Positions 43,376-53,719 of a DNA stretch of 64,000 nucleotides are shown here, piece after piece. Under the pieces are notes generated by a model. The model saw only the letters and a program-made list of their open reading frames with translations. It searched no databases and was not told the DNA's origin. Position numbers and translations under genes: made by a program. Source of the stretch: Persicaria tinctoria (taxonomy: Eukaryota; Streptophyta; Magnoliopsida; Caryophyllales; Polygonaceae); contig JBANSL010000016.1 in assembly GCA_037127255.1 (NCBI GenBank), positions 8,124,501 to 8,188,500 of the forward strand, given 5' to 3'. The first letter of the stretch is position 1; every line of letters begins with the position of its first letter.

Positions 43376-45211
43376 ATGATGATGTACGAAAACATGGGAT
43401 ATGGCGGTGATGTTGATTTCTACTCCAATCCTCTTCATGGAGGAGGGGTTATAGACCCTCAAATGCAGCAGCAGAGTGGCTCATACCCGGTGATGGAGGA
43501 CGACTACAGTGAAGACGACGAGGATGTGGATTTGGATGAACTCGAGAAGAGGATGTGGAGGGATAAGATGCGTCTGAAGCGGCTGAAAGAGCAAAGCAAG
43601 GCAAAGGAAGGAGGTACTTATGTTGATGCTATCAAGCAACGACAATCCGAGGAGCAGGCGAGGAGGAAGAAGATGTCGAGGGCCCAAGACGGGATCCTCA
43701 AGTACATGTTGAAGATGATGGAGGTATGTAAGGCTCAAGGCTTTGTGTATGGGATCATTCCTGAGAAGGGGAAGCCAGTGAGTGGAGCATCGGATAATCT
43801 TCGCGAGTGGTGGAAGGAGAAGGTCAGGTTTGACCGAAACGGGCCCAATGCTATAGCCAAGTACCAAGCTGATCACTCCATTCCTGGCACCTATGATTGT
43901 AGTACCTTGGCTGGGCCTACTCCACATACCCTTCAGGAGCTTCAAGACACGACTTTAGGGTCGCTTCTCTCGGCTCTTATGCAGCACTGTAGCCCTCCAC
44001 AGAGACGGTTTCCGTTGGAGAAGGGGTTTCCTCCCCCATGGTGGCCTACAGGGAATGAAGAATGGTGGCCTGAGCTCGGCTTGATCAAGGATCATGGGCC
44101 TCCACCTTACAAGAAGCCTCATGATCTGAAGAAGGCATGGAAAGTGAGTGTCTTAACTGCAGTGATCAAGCACATGTCTCCTGACATTGCTAAGATTCGT
44201 AAGCTTGTAAGACAGTCTAAGTGCCTGCAAGACAAGATGACTGCCAAGGAGAGCGCTATCTGGCTGTCGATAGTCAGCCAGGAAGAAGTGTTGGCCAGGG
44301 AGCGGTATCCTGATCATTGCCCTCCGCCTTTGTCTTCTGCTGGTGACAACTTCATGACCAACGATGGCAGCGAATATGATGTTGAAGTGCCTAATATTGA
44401 TGCTCATGAGCAAAAGCCGACGTTTCAGCACCTCCAACATATGGTTCTAGGGGATCCCATTGCCAATTTCGCTTTTGATAGGAAGAGGAAGCCATCATCA
44501 TCCACAGAAATGACTAGCAAGTCTGTGGATTTCCAAGCTTACACCTGCGGGTTCTCTCACTGCCCTCATGGACAGATCCAGTTTGGATTTCTCGACAGGA
44601 TATCTCGCGACAACCATCAGATGAACTGTCCATATAGAGGCAGCTCTTCGGAGTATGGAATGCAGAATATCCAGCAGCCTGCAGCTCAATCCAAGTCCAT
44701 TGCTCAACCACTTCGACCACCACCACCACCAATGAATCCATCAGGCAACAATTTCTTTGATCTAGGGGGACTCGACGTCCCAGAAGACAGGCAAAAGTCG
44801 ATTGGTGACCTTCTAGCTCTGTACGAAACCAACGCCCAAGGAACCAAGAACACAATCCCTGAGAACAGTTCTCATAAGGATCAGAATAGCCCCTTCCAAT
44901 CAAGCTCCATCAGTCAGCAGAACGAACAGCTCAGAAGCCAGATGATGGCGGCAAGGAACAACACTATCCTCAACCAGCCGGGAATTATACAGATTCCGAA
45001 CCAGCAGTTCTGGCAGGAGGACCATAAGTTTGATCAGCACAGGGCTTCAAACTCCTCCCAGGATCAGCTCCAAAGCAACTTGCCTGTCATGTTCCAATCC
45101 ACGTTCGACCCTGTTCCATCCATGGAGTCCAATCAGTCCATGGGCAGCTTCCAGGCAACAACACCAAGCCCATTCGTCGGCCATGACATGCCAGCTGTGT
45201 GGTACAACTGA
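43376..45211 (+). CDS. EIN3/EIL ethylene-response transcription factor
   Basis: This single uninterrupted frame of 611 codons has the usual length for EIN3/EIL1. Order: short N-terminus; acidic stretch [21 protein letters not shown] (about residues 41-61) running into basic [12 protein letters not shown]; then the family DNA-binding core with [56 protein letters not shown] and [20 protein letters not shown] (to about residue 300); and a Gln/Asn/Pro-rich C-terminal activation region. Family members act in the nucleus, bind ethylene-response promoters such as ERF1, and are turned over by EBF1/2 F-box proteins when ethylene is absent. The start has two adjacent ATGs (43376 and 43379); I chose the first. 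No lesion seen. It could be EIN3 or an EIL paralogue; sequence alone does not decide. Confidence 0.96.
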   Translation: MMMYENMGYGGDVDFYSNPLHGGGVIDPQMQQQSGSYPVMEDDYSEDDEDVDLDELEKRMWRDKMRLKRLKEQSKAKEGGTYVDAIKQRQSEEQARRKKMSRAQDGILKYMLKMMEVCKAQGFVYGIIPEKGKPVSGASDNLREWWKEKVRFDRNGPNAIAKYQADHSIPGTYDCSTLAGPTPHTLQELQDTTLGSLLSALMQHCSPPQRRFPLEKGFPPPWWPTGNEEWWPELGLIKDHGPPPYKKPHDLKKAWKVSVLTAVIKHMSPDIAKIRKLVRQSKCLQDKMTAKESAIWLSIVSQEEVLARERYPDHCPPPLSSAGDNFMTNDGSEYDVEVPNIDAHEQKPTFQHLQHMVLGDPIANFAFDRKRKPSSSTEMTSKSVDFQAYTCGFSHCPHGQIQFGFLDRISRDNHQMNCPYRGSSSEYGMQNIQQPAAQSKSIAQPLRPPPPPMNPSGNNFFDLGGLDVPEDRQKSIGDLLALYETNAQGTKNTIPENSSHKDQNSPFQSSSISQQNEQLRSQMMAARNNTILNQPGIIQIPNQQFWQEDHKFDQHRASNSSQDQLQSNLPVMFQSTFDPVPSMESNQSMGSFQATTPSPFVGHDMPAVWYN

Positions 45212-45458
45212 TGGCCATCCTCAGGTCTTTGAAGCTGTTTTGAGTTGCCGATTTTTTGGTAGCGAGATCAGCAGGACGAAGAGCTCTTGCTTCTTGGCAA
45301 ACCAGGCCAATATGTTTCCATTTTGTGTAGGTTTAGAATCCACAGCAAATCACTCTCCGGTCTTAATAAAAACCAATTGCCTCATGGCCATATGGGGATT
45401 AGACCTTTGTTGTGTTTACAGTTTACATATACAAGTTAAGTTATTTGCTGTTGATATC

Positions 45459-45464
45459 AATAAA
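45459..45464 (+). terminator. Polyadenylation signal of the EIN3-like gene
   Basis: An AATAAA hexamer lies about 250 bp after the EIN3-like stop codon in an AT-rich 3' UTR. It is the best match in the region; the cleavage site is inferred. Confidence 0.5.
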
Positions 45465-45469
45465 AATTG

Positions 45470-46883
45470 AAGCCCCTTTTGTTACAAACAATTTTTTTTA
45501 TATATAAAGTATTTTTTCTGCTATTCTGTATGAAATCATCACTATTTGTGGTTTTTGTTCTGTTTTTTTTGTCTTCTGAATTTGATCTTTCAGCTCTTTT
45601 GGGGTTCTGGGTTTTTAGTGCTGAATCTGATGTTTCTGAATCAGGCAGGAATGCAGGATCGCTGCAGGTTTCTGTAAATGGTGGGGTTCAGCAGTGTGTA
45701 TCGCGGCGAATTTGTGTGCACTAAAAGAATCTCGTAGCGCAGCACAACATCCACGCGAATTTGGATGATGTGCTTGTGCTATGTGTGGATACGAATGCAC
45801 GCAATGTAGAAGCGTTACGAAAGTGACATGGATGGTAACATGTGAGTGTGGGCATCCAGTGTGACGCCTTTATGTTTTGTGGTTATCTATATCGAATTGA
45901 ACTCATAAGATGGGTATCCGGTGAGGGCTTTAAGGTTAGGTTTGTAGTCCTTTTAATCCCATATAAACCTTAAAAAATGATTATGAAAATCTAAGTTGAG
46001 AAAATAAGCACCTTTCATTCTTTAATTAGAGTTGACAGCCTAAAGGTTAGCAATATCTATGTTCATATTATGAGTTGAGAAGATAGCACATTTCAAAATG
46101 TATTGGAGTTGAGAATAAAACCATCTTTAAATTTGTAAAGAGATCTACATTAGATAAATTGTTCTACTCCTTAATGCTTATCTTTTGTTTGACGATTTGA
46201 TTTTGTGTCATTAATCTTTTTTAATAACCATTTTCCAATTTTGAATGCTCTAATAATAAATAATGAGTACCATTTTTCATCTTTCTGACAATGAGACGTT
46301 GTGATCTCGTTATTCGTAGTCTTTAATAAACGTTATTCATCTTCCACTTTAGTCAGTTTTTTTTTATTGATAATCAGTTCATATAACAATTGTCACTCTT
46401 TCAATCTATTAGACAATGATTTATTTAGTATTTTGAATTATTTATCTTAAAAAAAACCCGTACGCATAGGTTATGAACATGACCCAAATGACACTTTCAC
46501 TCGATTCATCACTCATGGATATTTGAATGAGGAAAGGGCAGTTGCCATGTGAGAAGGGGCCCCTGCCGAGGATAGGTGTCCAAAAACTCTCCAAAGTTGT
46601 AAAGAATGAAGTTCATCTTCAACTCTCTACCATGTCCAATTTTGTTTGTTTGATTTGCCTCTATGATTGGTCCTTCATTCTTTTAATTATGTACAAATTT
46701 GTACTATCTTTTGTAGATAATATTTTTCAATTTCTGCTCATCTCGTATTGAATATGTTTAATACTGTAAGAAAGTATCTAACATGGTAGTGTTTTTTATA
46801 TGTATAGATCATCTTATAATACTGATGGTTTTTTTTATAGGTATAGATTATCTTATGATACTATTATAAGTTTGTAGTGTTCT
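45470..46883. other. Spacer downstream of EIN3-like gene
   Basis: No recognisable gene. Short open frames here (45467-45724, 46527-46751 plus) are low-complexity or lack any known motif. Confidence 0.6.
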
Positions 46884-47080
46884 CAGGGGCGAAGGGAGAA
46901 ATAAGTCTAGGGGGGCTTGGAAAAAAAATGAAAGAAGAAGGTGGGATGGGGAGTCGAACTCTGCACCTACTCACACATGGTTTTCTTGTCTCAATACCAT
47001 CTCTTTATATATATATGTACAAAAAAAAATTTCTCCAGGGGGGACTTGAGCCACCGCATGACCCCCTGTCTCCGCCCCTG
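46884..47080. mobile_element. hAT-type MITE, 197 bp
   Basis: It begins CAGGGGCGAAGGGAG and ends TCCGCCCCTG, an inverted terminal repeat of hAT type. The perfect 8-bp duplication AGTGTTCT lies at 46876-46883 and 47081-47088. The interior is too short to encode anything. Confidence 0.92.
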
Positions 47081-47088
47081 AGTGTTCT

Positions 47089-47997
47089 CCACTCATTATC
47101 ATGTTTCTTGTTTTGATAAATATTTTTTTATTATCTACTAGGTTATTGGTGGATATAGGGTTGAGTTTAAGTACGCTCAATCTTACCCCAATTCAATTTT
47201 TTATATATATTATAATTACATATAAAATTAGTTGAAAAAAAAACCATAAATGTTTAGTTTTTCAAATAGAGAAGTGCACTTTTTTTACACAAATGTAGCC
47301 TTCTTCTTTTCCCCTTTCGAACTCCAAAATCCACTCTCTAATACTTTACTTAATTTATCTCACTAATCCACTATGAATTTTTATTTATTTGATTATTTTC
47401 TTTAAAAACAACTAGTTATATTTATCTTCCTTCAATTTTTTTTAGTCCTCCTTACAAGAGGGAGATTTTTGTTGAACGTTATTATTATATCAGCTTTGGG
47501 ATGAAATTTGTATGTTTTTTTTTTGGTGGGAAGGGATGAAATTTGTATGTAGTGGAAGGTAATTAGTCTCTATCCTTCTCTTCCTTTAGGGGTGTGTTTG
47601 ATGGGCAGATAGGCTGAATTCAACTCTACACTCAGACCTCTCTATTTAGTTTGACTGAGTAGTGAGTAGTCTAATAAATTATTAATGGCCTCTAGCTTTA
47701 TTTGATTGATACCATGTTATTATATATATATGATACTGATTTATCTAATTTAATTCTGAGATGTTACAGCTCTTGTGTTATTTTGGCATGGGTATAGCTA
47801 GCATTATGTCGATAGAAATAATAATTTGTCTATAACATGCTTCCTCCAGACAACGGGACTTTTTAATGTTATGTTTATCAATGGATACTAGAAATACTAA
47901 TATTTTAGGGTTATTTTCGCAACTAACACATTATAAATATCTAATTAGTTAACCAGCACCCAAATAAAATTAATTAACTAACATAACATCCTTCTCA
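47089..47997. other. AT-rich spacer
   Basis: No gene, no TIR pair and no clear repeat boundary seen. Confidence 0.6.
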
Positions 47998-48090
47998 ATT
48001 TGACTATTAAGGTCAACGGTCAACCTGTTTGATCGTTGACCGGTCAACGCTGGTCAACGTTGACCGTTGACTGTCAACGCCGGTCAACAG
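47998..48090. repeat. Cluster of GGTCAACG/CGTTGACC palindromic words
   Basis: Within about 90 bp the pentamer TTGAC or its complement GTCAA occurs about ten times, often as inverted pairs (GTTGACCGGTCAAC, GGTCAACGTTGACC). TTGAC is the W-box core bound by WRKY factors, but the dense palindromic arrangement looks more like a repeat or element end than a promoter. Confidence 0.6.
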
Positions 48091-48104
48091 TTTTTTTTTT
48101 TTTT

Positions 48105-48770
48105 AACCAATGATGCCGTTTTTTGTCGTTTTGATGCCATTTTTTTTTACATTTTATTTTCGCTTTGATGTCACTTTTCTAATAAAATGGATTGATGACA
48201 CTTTTTTAATGCCACTTTTTTCAAATTTTCCTGATATTTTTTTGTTTACTGTGATGCCACATTGACCATTGATGCCATTTTTTTTACCGTTGACTACTGA
48301 TGACACTTTTTTATATCAATTTTTTGATGATATTTTTTTTTACCGTGATGCCATATTTTTTCAAGGTAATGTTTTCGTGATGCCATATTTTTTCAAGGTA
48401 ATGTTTTGATGACATTTTTTTCTTTTAATGTGATGTAACTTTTTCAAATCAGTGTTTTGATGCCATTTTTTTTAATCAAATCGTTTGATGCCACTTTTTT
48501 TTTAATTTAATCAATTGTATATAGATATATTTTCATCGATTCTACTTTTATTTACTGATGACACGTTTGTGATTACACTTCATTGATGACATTTGTTATT
48601 ACACTTTATTGATCTCAATCATTTGTGATGACATTGTTTGTTGATGACATTTTTATTGATAACATTTTTTGTTTACTATGATGTCACTTTGCTAAGTGGT
48701 TTTATCTAATCGATTGTATATCAATAACATGTTTTTATTAAAAATGTTTTGATGACATATTTGGGGTGGG
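48105..48770. repeat. Degenerate TGATGCCA/TGATGACA-T(n) repeat field
   Basis: More than twenty irregularly spaced copies of TGATG(C/A)CA followed by 5-10 T occupy about 650 bp. Spacing is variable (roughly 15-45 bp), so this is not a simple satellite. No coding potential. Confidence 0.7.
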
Positions 48771-49036
48771 TATGGGACGGGATGATATTGGGTCATCCAG
48801 TGCCCCTCCCGCATATTTTTAGTGAACGAGATTTAATTTGTTTTTTAAAATCCCACATTTAAAAAAAAAAAAATCATAGATGCCATTAATCAAGACAAAT
48901 AAAACAAGACCATTAATCAAGGCAAATAAAACAAGTCAAATATACTCCAAATCCAATCAATAATACAACGTCCCGTTCCCTTTGATGGCTACCATCTTTG
49001 AGGTATGCTCCATATGCCTTCCACCACAAATATATA

Positions 49037-49271
49037 CTCCCTCCGTTTCAAAATACATGGTCTTTTACTTTTCGGCACGCTTTTTAAGGAGCGAAAAACT
49101 CTATGAAATATTATTTTTTAATTAATTTTTTTTATATAATTAGATACTTATTAGTAATAAGTATCAAATAGTATAAAAAGTTTAATCAAATAAATAATAT
49201 TTTATAGAGTTTTCCGCTCCTTAAAAAACGTGTTAAAAAGTAAAAGGCCATCTATTTTGAAACGGAGGGAG
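49037..49271. mobile_element. Stowaway-like MITE, second copy
   Basis: It has CTCCCTCCGTTTC at the left and GAAACGGAGGGAG at the right, with TA on each side. Inner symmetry: TTTTTAAGGAGCG...CGCTCCTTAAAAA. It is related to the copy at 39774-40009, with a largely diverged middle. Confidence 0.92.
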
Positions 49272-49464
49272 TATAATTCTAATTAATTACATTCCAATTC
49301 AAATTGATATATAGTTTTGAGTTTTCAAACTTGCTGGCATAAGCCCCTGCCAAGGGCTATATCATTCCACTATTTTCTACAACAATGGAATCAATGCAAA
49401 AAAAATGACAGCAATGGATCACAAGTTCAATACTACTAGCAGCAGTTACAAAATCCAGCTAGAA

Positions 49465-49605
49465 TCAACCTCGAGTAAAAGGGAATTTGCGAGGAAGATT
49501 CCAATCAGCCGGATTCAGACTTGTCGCCTCCACTTTCAGCAATACCTCATCAACCTTTGGGATAGGAACTGAAGCTTCAACATGACCCATTATGGCCAAG
49601 CTCAT
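49465..49605 (-). pseudogene. Quinone oxidoreductase-like (ceQORH type) N-terminal fragment
   Basis: A 46-codon minus-strand frame reads HVEASVPIPKVDEVLLKVEA followed by TSLNPADWNLPRKFPFTR. This matches the GroES-like start of plant zeta-crystallin/quinone oxidoreductase proteins (VPVPTPKxDEVLLKLEATSLNPVDWK...RPFLPRKFPF). After FTR there is a GTTGAT that could be a splice donor, but no following exon (GxDVAGEV) was found. Residues between DWN and PRKF are deleted relative to the family. A relic or captured exon. Confidence 0.65.
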
Positions 49606-49619
49606 TTGCTGCAAACATG

Positions 49620-50632
49620 GCCACTTTCAGCAACTCCTTTTTCCTAACCTTCGCAGTCATTTTTCCTTTCTTTCTTCCTTTTCTTCTTTGGCACCAGCAG
49701 CCTCAGCGCTTCAAATGACAACAGTAAAAAACAATCAGTGTTGGCTGTTACAATGATTCCAACAGTAACAAAAAATCAGTGTTTATTAGACGCATGTTCC
49801 TCCTCACTCGTGTTGAACTTATTTATGACAGAAAAATCAGAAATTTCATGCATAAAAAATTTATGATTGAAAAATCAGCAACAAGGTGCCTATCAATTTA
49901 TGAAAAAAAAACAGCAACGGTTACAGTAGAAACTGCCTCCATAAAACGACCAATTTCACGCATAAAAAATTCAGCAATAATCCCCTTGTACATTCAGCAA
50001 CAAGGTGTCAATGATCAATCGATCGAGGAAGTACTGCATTTGGGTACATTGAACATTGAATCCACTTACTGTGGGTAGCTCGCATTACTCACCTTCTTAT
50101 TTAAGATACTTCCCGGTATATAAATAAAAAATTCAAAATTCGCAAATAAAATAAAGAAAGATGGTCAGATACAAATATATATATCTAATAAAATGCAATT
50201 TAGCTATGAAGTGTGATTATAACACAAATTACAAAATCTAGGTTCATAATAACGCATTAAGACAGGAATGACAGAGTATATGGATCCTCCGGTGTTAATT
50301 TGCAAACAGAGTTTATGGATAGAGGATTGAATATGTAATATGTACATTAAAATCAAAATTTATCTTTCAACATAAAAAGGATGCAGGGATGAACCCATAT
50401 TTTCAATATATATTTTGTGAAATATGGATGTCCTCAATGATTAATAAGTTGATGTCTATTATCAAATCTATTATATTATTATATTACACAACACTTTGTG
50501 TTATTAATTGTGATTGATCAAGTAAATAATTTTTTATTACATAAAACTAACTTATAGACAGCATAGACAGTGGGCAGCACACAACAGCAACATGCTTTGC
50601 ACTTTTATTTGTCTTTGGAGTTTGGATATTGG
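49620..50632. other. Spacer, no recognisable gene
   Basis: Includes AT-rich sequence and the left target site of the LARD. A short Lys/Glu-rich minus-strand reading (about 49665-49715) lies upstream of the quinone oxidoreductase fragment; its meaning is unclear. Confidence 0.5.
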
Positions 50633-53600
50633 TGTAAAGGCCCGGATTTTTAAATAATAAATTTCAATAAATAATATGAATGGATTTAAGTCGAAAAAAT
50701 GATAAGATAAAATAAAAATAAAAAAAAATTCGGATATTTCAAGAAAAACTCGTCCTTAATTTCCCAAATCGAAATTGAAATCCTTAAAACGCGTTCCGGC
50801 ATTATTTAACTGGAAATTTAAATTGCGTTATACTATGCTTTTATATGCGAAAATTTAAAATAATATTTGGAATTCTTTATTAAATTCAGAAGTGAAAATT
50901 TGAAAATCTTATGGGTTGGATCGGATAAGGTCAGAGAGCGGATCTTGAGATATTTGTTCGGGTATTTAAAATTTCTTTCGGGACATGGTCCAAATTCCAT
51001 TTATTTATTTTTTCTTTATTTCTTCCCTCATTTCTCTCTTTATCTCTCTCTGACAACTCTGTTGAAGATTGTCTTCTTCCCTTATAGACTTGCAGTGTAC
51101 AGCTATCAATTTTTGTTGTTGTGTGCCAATACACACCATAAACCCCCTCTGCCTCACTCTCTTTCACGCCATTTCTCTCTCTCTCCCTCTTCCACTGTCT
51201 GAAATTTCAAAGAAACAAAACCCAGAAATTCAAATCACCACCACCTGGCCACTGTCTTCCGACGAGCCACACCATCGCCTCACCTTGCTTCTGCTGCACT
51301 CCCTCCTCGCCTCCACGAGCAGCAGCAACAACATCTCCGTTCCCCCTCCTTCCTCTGCGAGCCACACCCAGCAGCACCTCCCGACCCACTCGGAGTCCAC
51401 GACGAGCAGGAGCAGCCGGAAAATTTCCCGGAGACCGAGCGCGAGCCGCATCCGCCCCCACTTCCGATTCGCAAGGTCCCTTTTCCGTCCTCGTTCTCGA
51501 TTTCGACTAATTACCTCGTAAAGGAGCACCTTTCACTTACTCCTCTCTCTCCCAAGGTCTAAAACGAAGATTCCCTTTGACGACGCCGCCGAATCCAACG
51601 GATCGAGCACTCCGGCGAACCTTCGAGACCCTCTCGGTGAGCTCGCTTTACTCCCTTCTTTCTTGCTCGCTTTTGAATCCGTGTTTGTGGGTTGAGGTCG
51701 GAATTTCCTTTCGGTCGGGATTGGGTGAGAGCTGGGACCGGAAAGAGGAGCCACCGGCGGGAGCATTCTCCTCCTCCCTCCTTCGTTTCCGTTCACCGTC
51801 GAACAGAGAGCGTTGTTCTTCATTTGGGGAGGAAGACAGGACGACTGGGCCTAATTCTTGGGCCGGATCCGAGTTGTTTTTCGGGTTTGGGGCTCTCAGA
51901 TCCGGGTTTCCTCTGTTGTGGGCGGGTCTCCTTTCTTTCCTTTCTTTCGTTGGATCCGGGAGTGGGCCGCATCCTTTGGGCTGGATTCGGATCCGGGGTT
52001 GAGAGAGCTGGGCTTGTTTGGTTATTTAAGAGGGATGTGTTTTATGAGTTAGGTGTTATGGTTATATTTATGGTTATATGTTTTGAGAATTATATGGTTA
52101 GTAAGTGTTAAATTATTTGAATATTATTATTATTATTATTATTTTGGGATTTGGTTATAATTATAAATTCTGGAATTCAAAATAGTATTAATTGAATTAT
52201 TTATATATGATGCATTTTGTGATAATTTAAATAGGGGATTTTGGGATTTTTGGAAAAGAATCACTAATAAAATAGTTGATGCTTATGATAATCATATTTA
52301 TTGTTGATAAAGTATTTTAGAGGGTTTTCGAGTCCGGAAATATACCTTAAATGAGTTATTGTTTGAAAATCAAGATGCCGGAATTATTTCTATAATATGA
52401 TTTTGAGATATTGATTTTAAGGTTTAAATGTTTAATGTCGGGATTCCTTGTTTTGGTTTGATGATGTTGGTTTTGAGAAGAAGTTTGGAAATATGGTTGG
52501 TACGATTTTATCAATGGGTTTGATTGGAAGTAAATGATTTTGGACCTTTTGGTTAATGATTGATCGTATCGGAAAGGTTTTGGGAAAATGGTTTTACCGT
52601 CGATTTGTTTTGAGGATATTGAGAACTTGGGTTCGTGTGTGTGAGAATGTTGGCTCGGTAGCTTATGGAAATGGCTTGATGATAGGTGTGTATTGCGGTT
52701 GGATTACTCTTGGACTTGCAATTGGGCCCTTGATTGCGTTATCTTGTTGTTCTGCATCTTCAGGTAAGTTCCCTAGGGGGCTTACTCAGGTTGGACATTC
52801 ATGCCTGTTGTTGCATTTTATGTTAGGTGTTGCATATGCATAAAAGCATGCCATGTAGTATCATGTTTAGGTTGCACTAATTGATTGAGCATCTGTTTAC
52901 TTTATGCGTTTGAAACAGAACGGCCGTTATCTGTGATAGTCCTAGAGTCTTTGCTAGGGTCATAGGGTAGCCTAGCCTCATCGGGTACCCTGAGTCAATC
53001 GAGTCATGAACTTCCTTATATTATGAGATGCATGCGGGCTTTATTGTGGATACGGGTTGGGCATGCGTGCCACCCGATTATATGGAATGCATTCACGAGC
53101 TGGCCAGTCTCCGCCTATCGGAAGGGGTGGAGGTAGGAGAGGGATATGCCGTTGGCATTGTCTTGGGCCCTTTACAGTATTTCTGCACATTATTATGAAT
53201 TAGGAGCATGCTAGTGTGTTTGACTTTCGTATTGCATTAGAGCATCTTTATTAGGTATAGCACATACTATGTGGCCTCAGCGAGGACTGCCGGTCCCGCA
53301 TGAGTGGCTCGATCTGACTCCTTTCCCCGTTCTTCTTTTAAAGGCATTTCTGCAGATCTTGTTTGCTCCATGCTTAGGCGACGGGAAACCCTTGGGCGAA
53401 CCGAAGAATCTAGCTAATATTCTAACTTGGTAAAATGGTAATCACTCGCTCATAATTTGGTTTTGACCGGCTCGGCCGTGACACTTGTATCTTTATTATG
53501 CTTCCGCTTTACTTCCGTTTGAAATGGATTTCGCGACATAGTCTTAGGACAGGTTAAGGGTACCCAACGGCCCTTCGAGGTTTTTAGGGTTTGAAATCCC

Positions 53601-53719
53601 TCTTTCTACTAACCTTAAAATGAGTTTGAAACCTCGATCCGTACCTGGATTGCAAGATCCAAACAAGGGGTTTTATCCCTTGAAACGTAACCCGGAAATC
53701 ATAATCCCGGGCCGTTACA
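50633..53719 (+). repeat. LARD 5' LTR
   Basis: 3087 bp with TG...CA ends. It holds an AT-rich first part, CT-rich leader-like sequence at 51010-51200, a GC-richer block to about 52010 with several chance open frames, a (ATT)n run at 52120-52143, and the CAGGTAAGT hairpin at 52764-52785. The open frames (up to 150 codons) are duplicated in the other LTR and show no known domain, so I do not call them genes. Confidence 0.97.

Noticed and set aside
43481..43945. 154-codon minus-strand frame opposite the EIN3-like gene
   Set aside because: It is the antisense shadow of a well conserved coding exon.
48000..48770. Possible CRISPR-like array
   Set aside because: The repeats are short, degenerate and irregularly spaced with T-run spacers, and the host is a plant nucleus.
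51069..51521. 150-codon open frame in the LARD LTR (with an identical copy at 59288-59740)
   Set aside because: Low-complexity Ser/Pro/Arg/His composition, several overlapping frames of similar length on both strands, no known domain, and it lies wholly inside an LTR.
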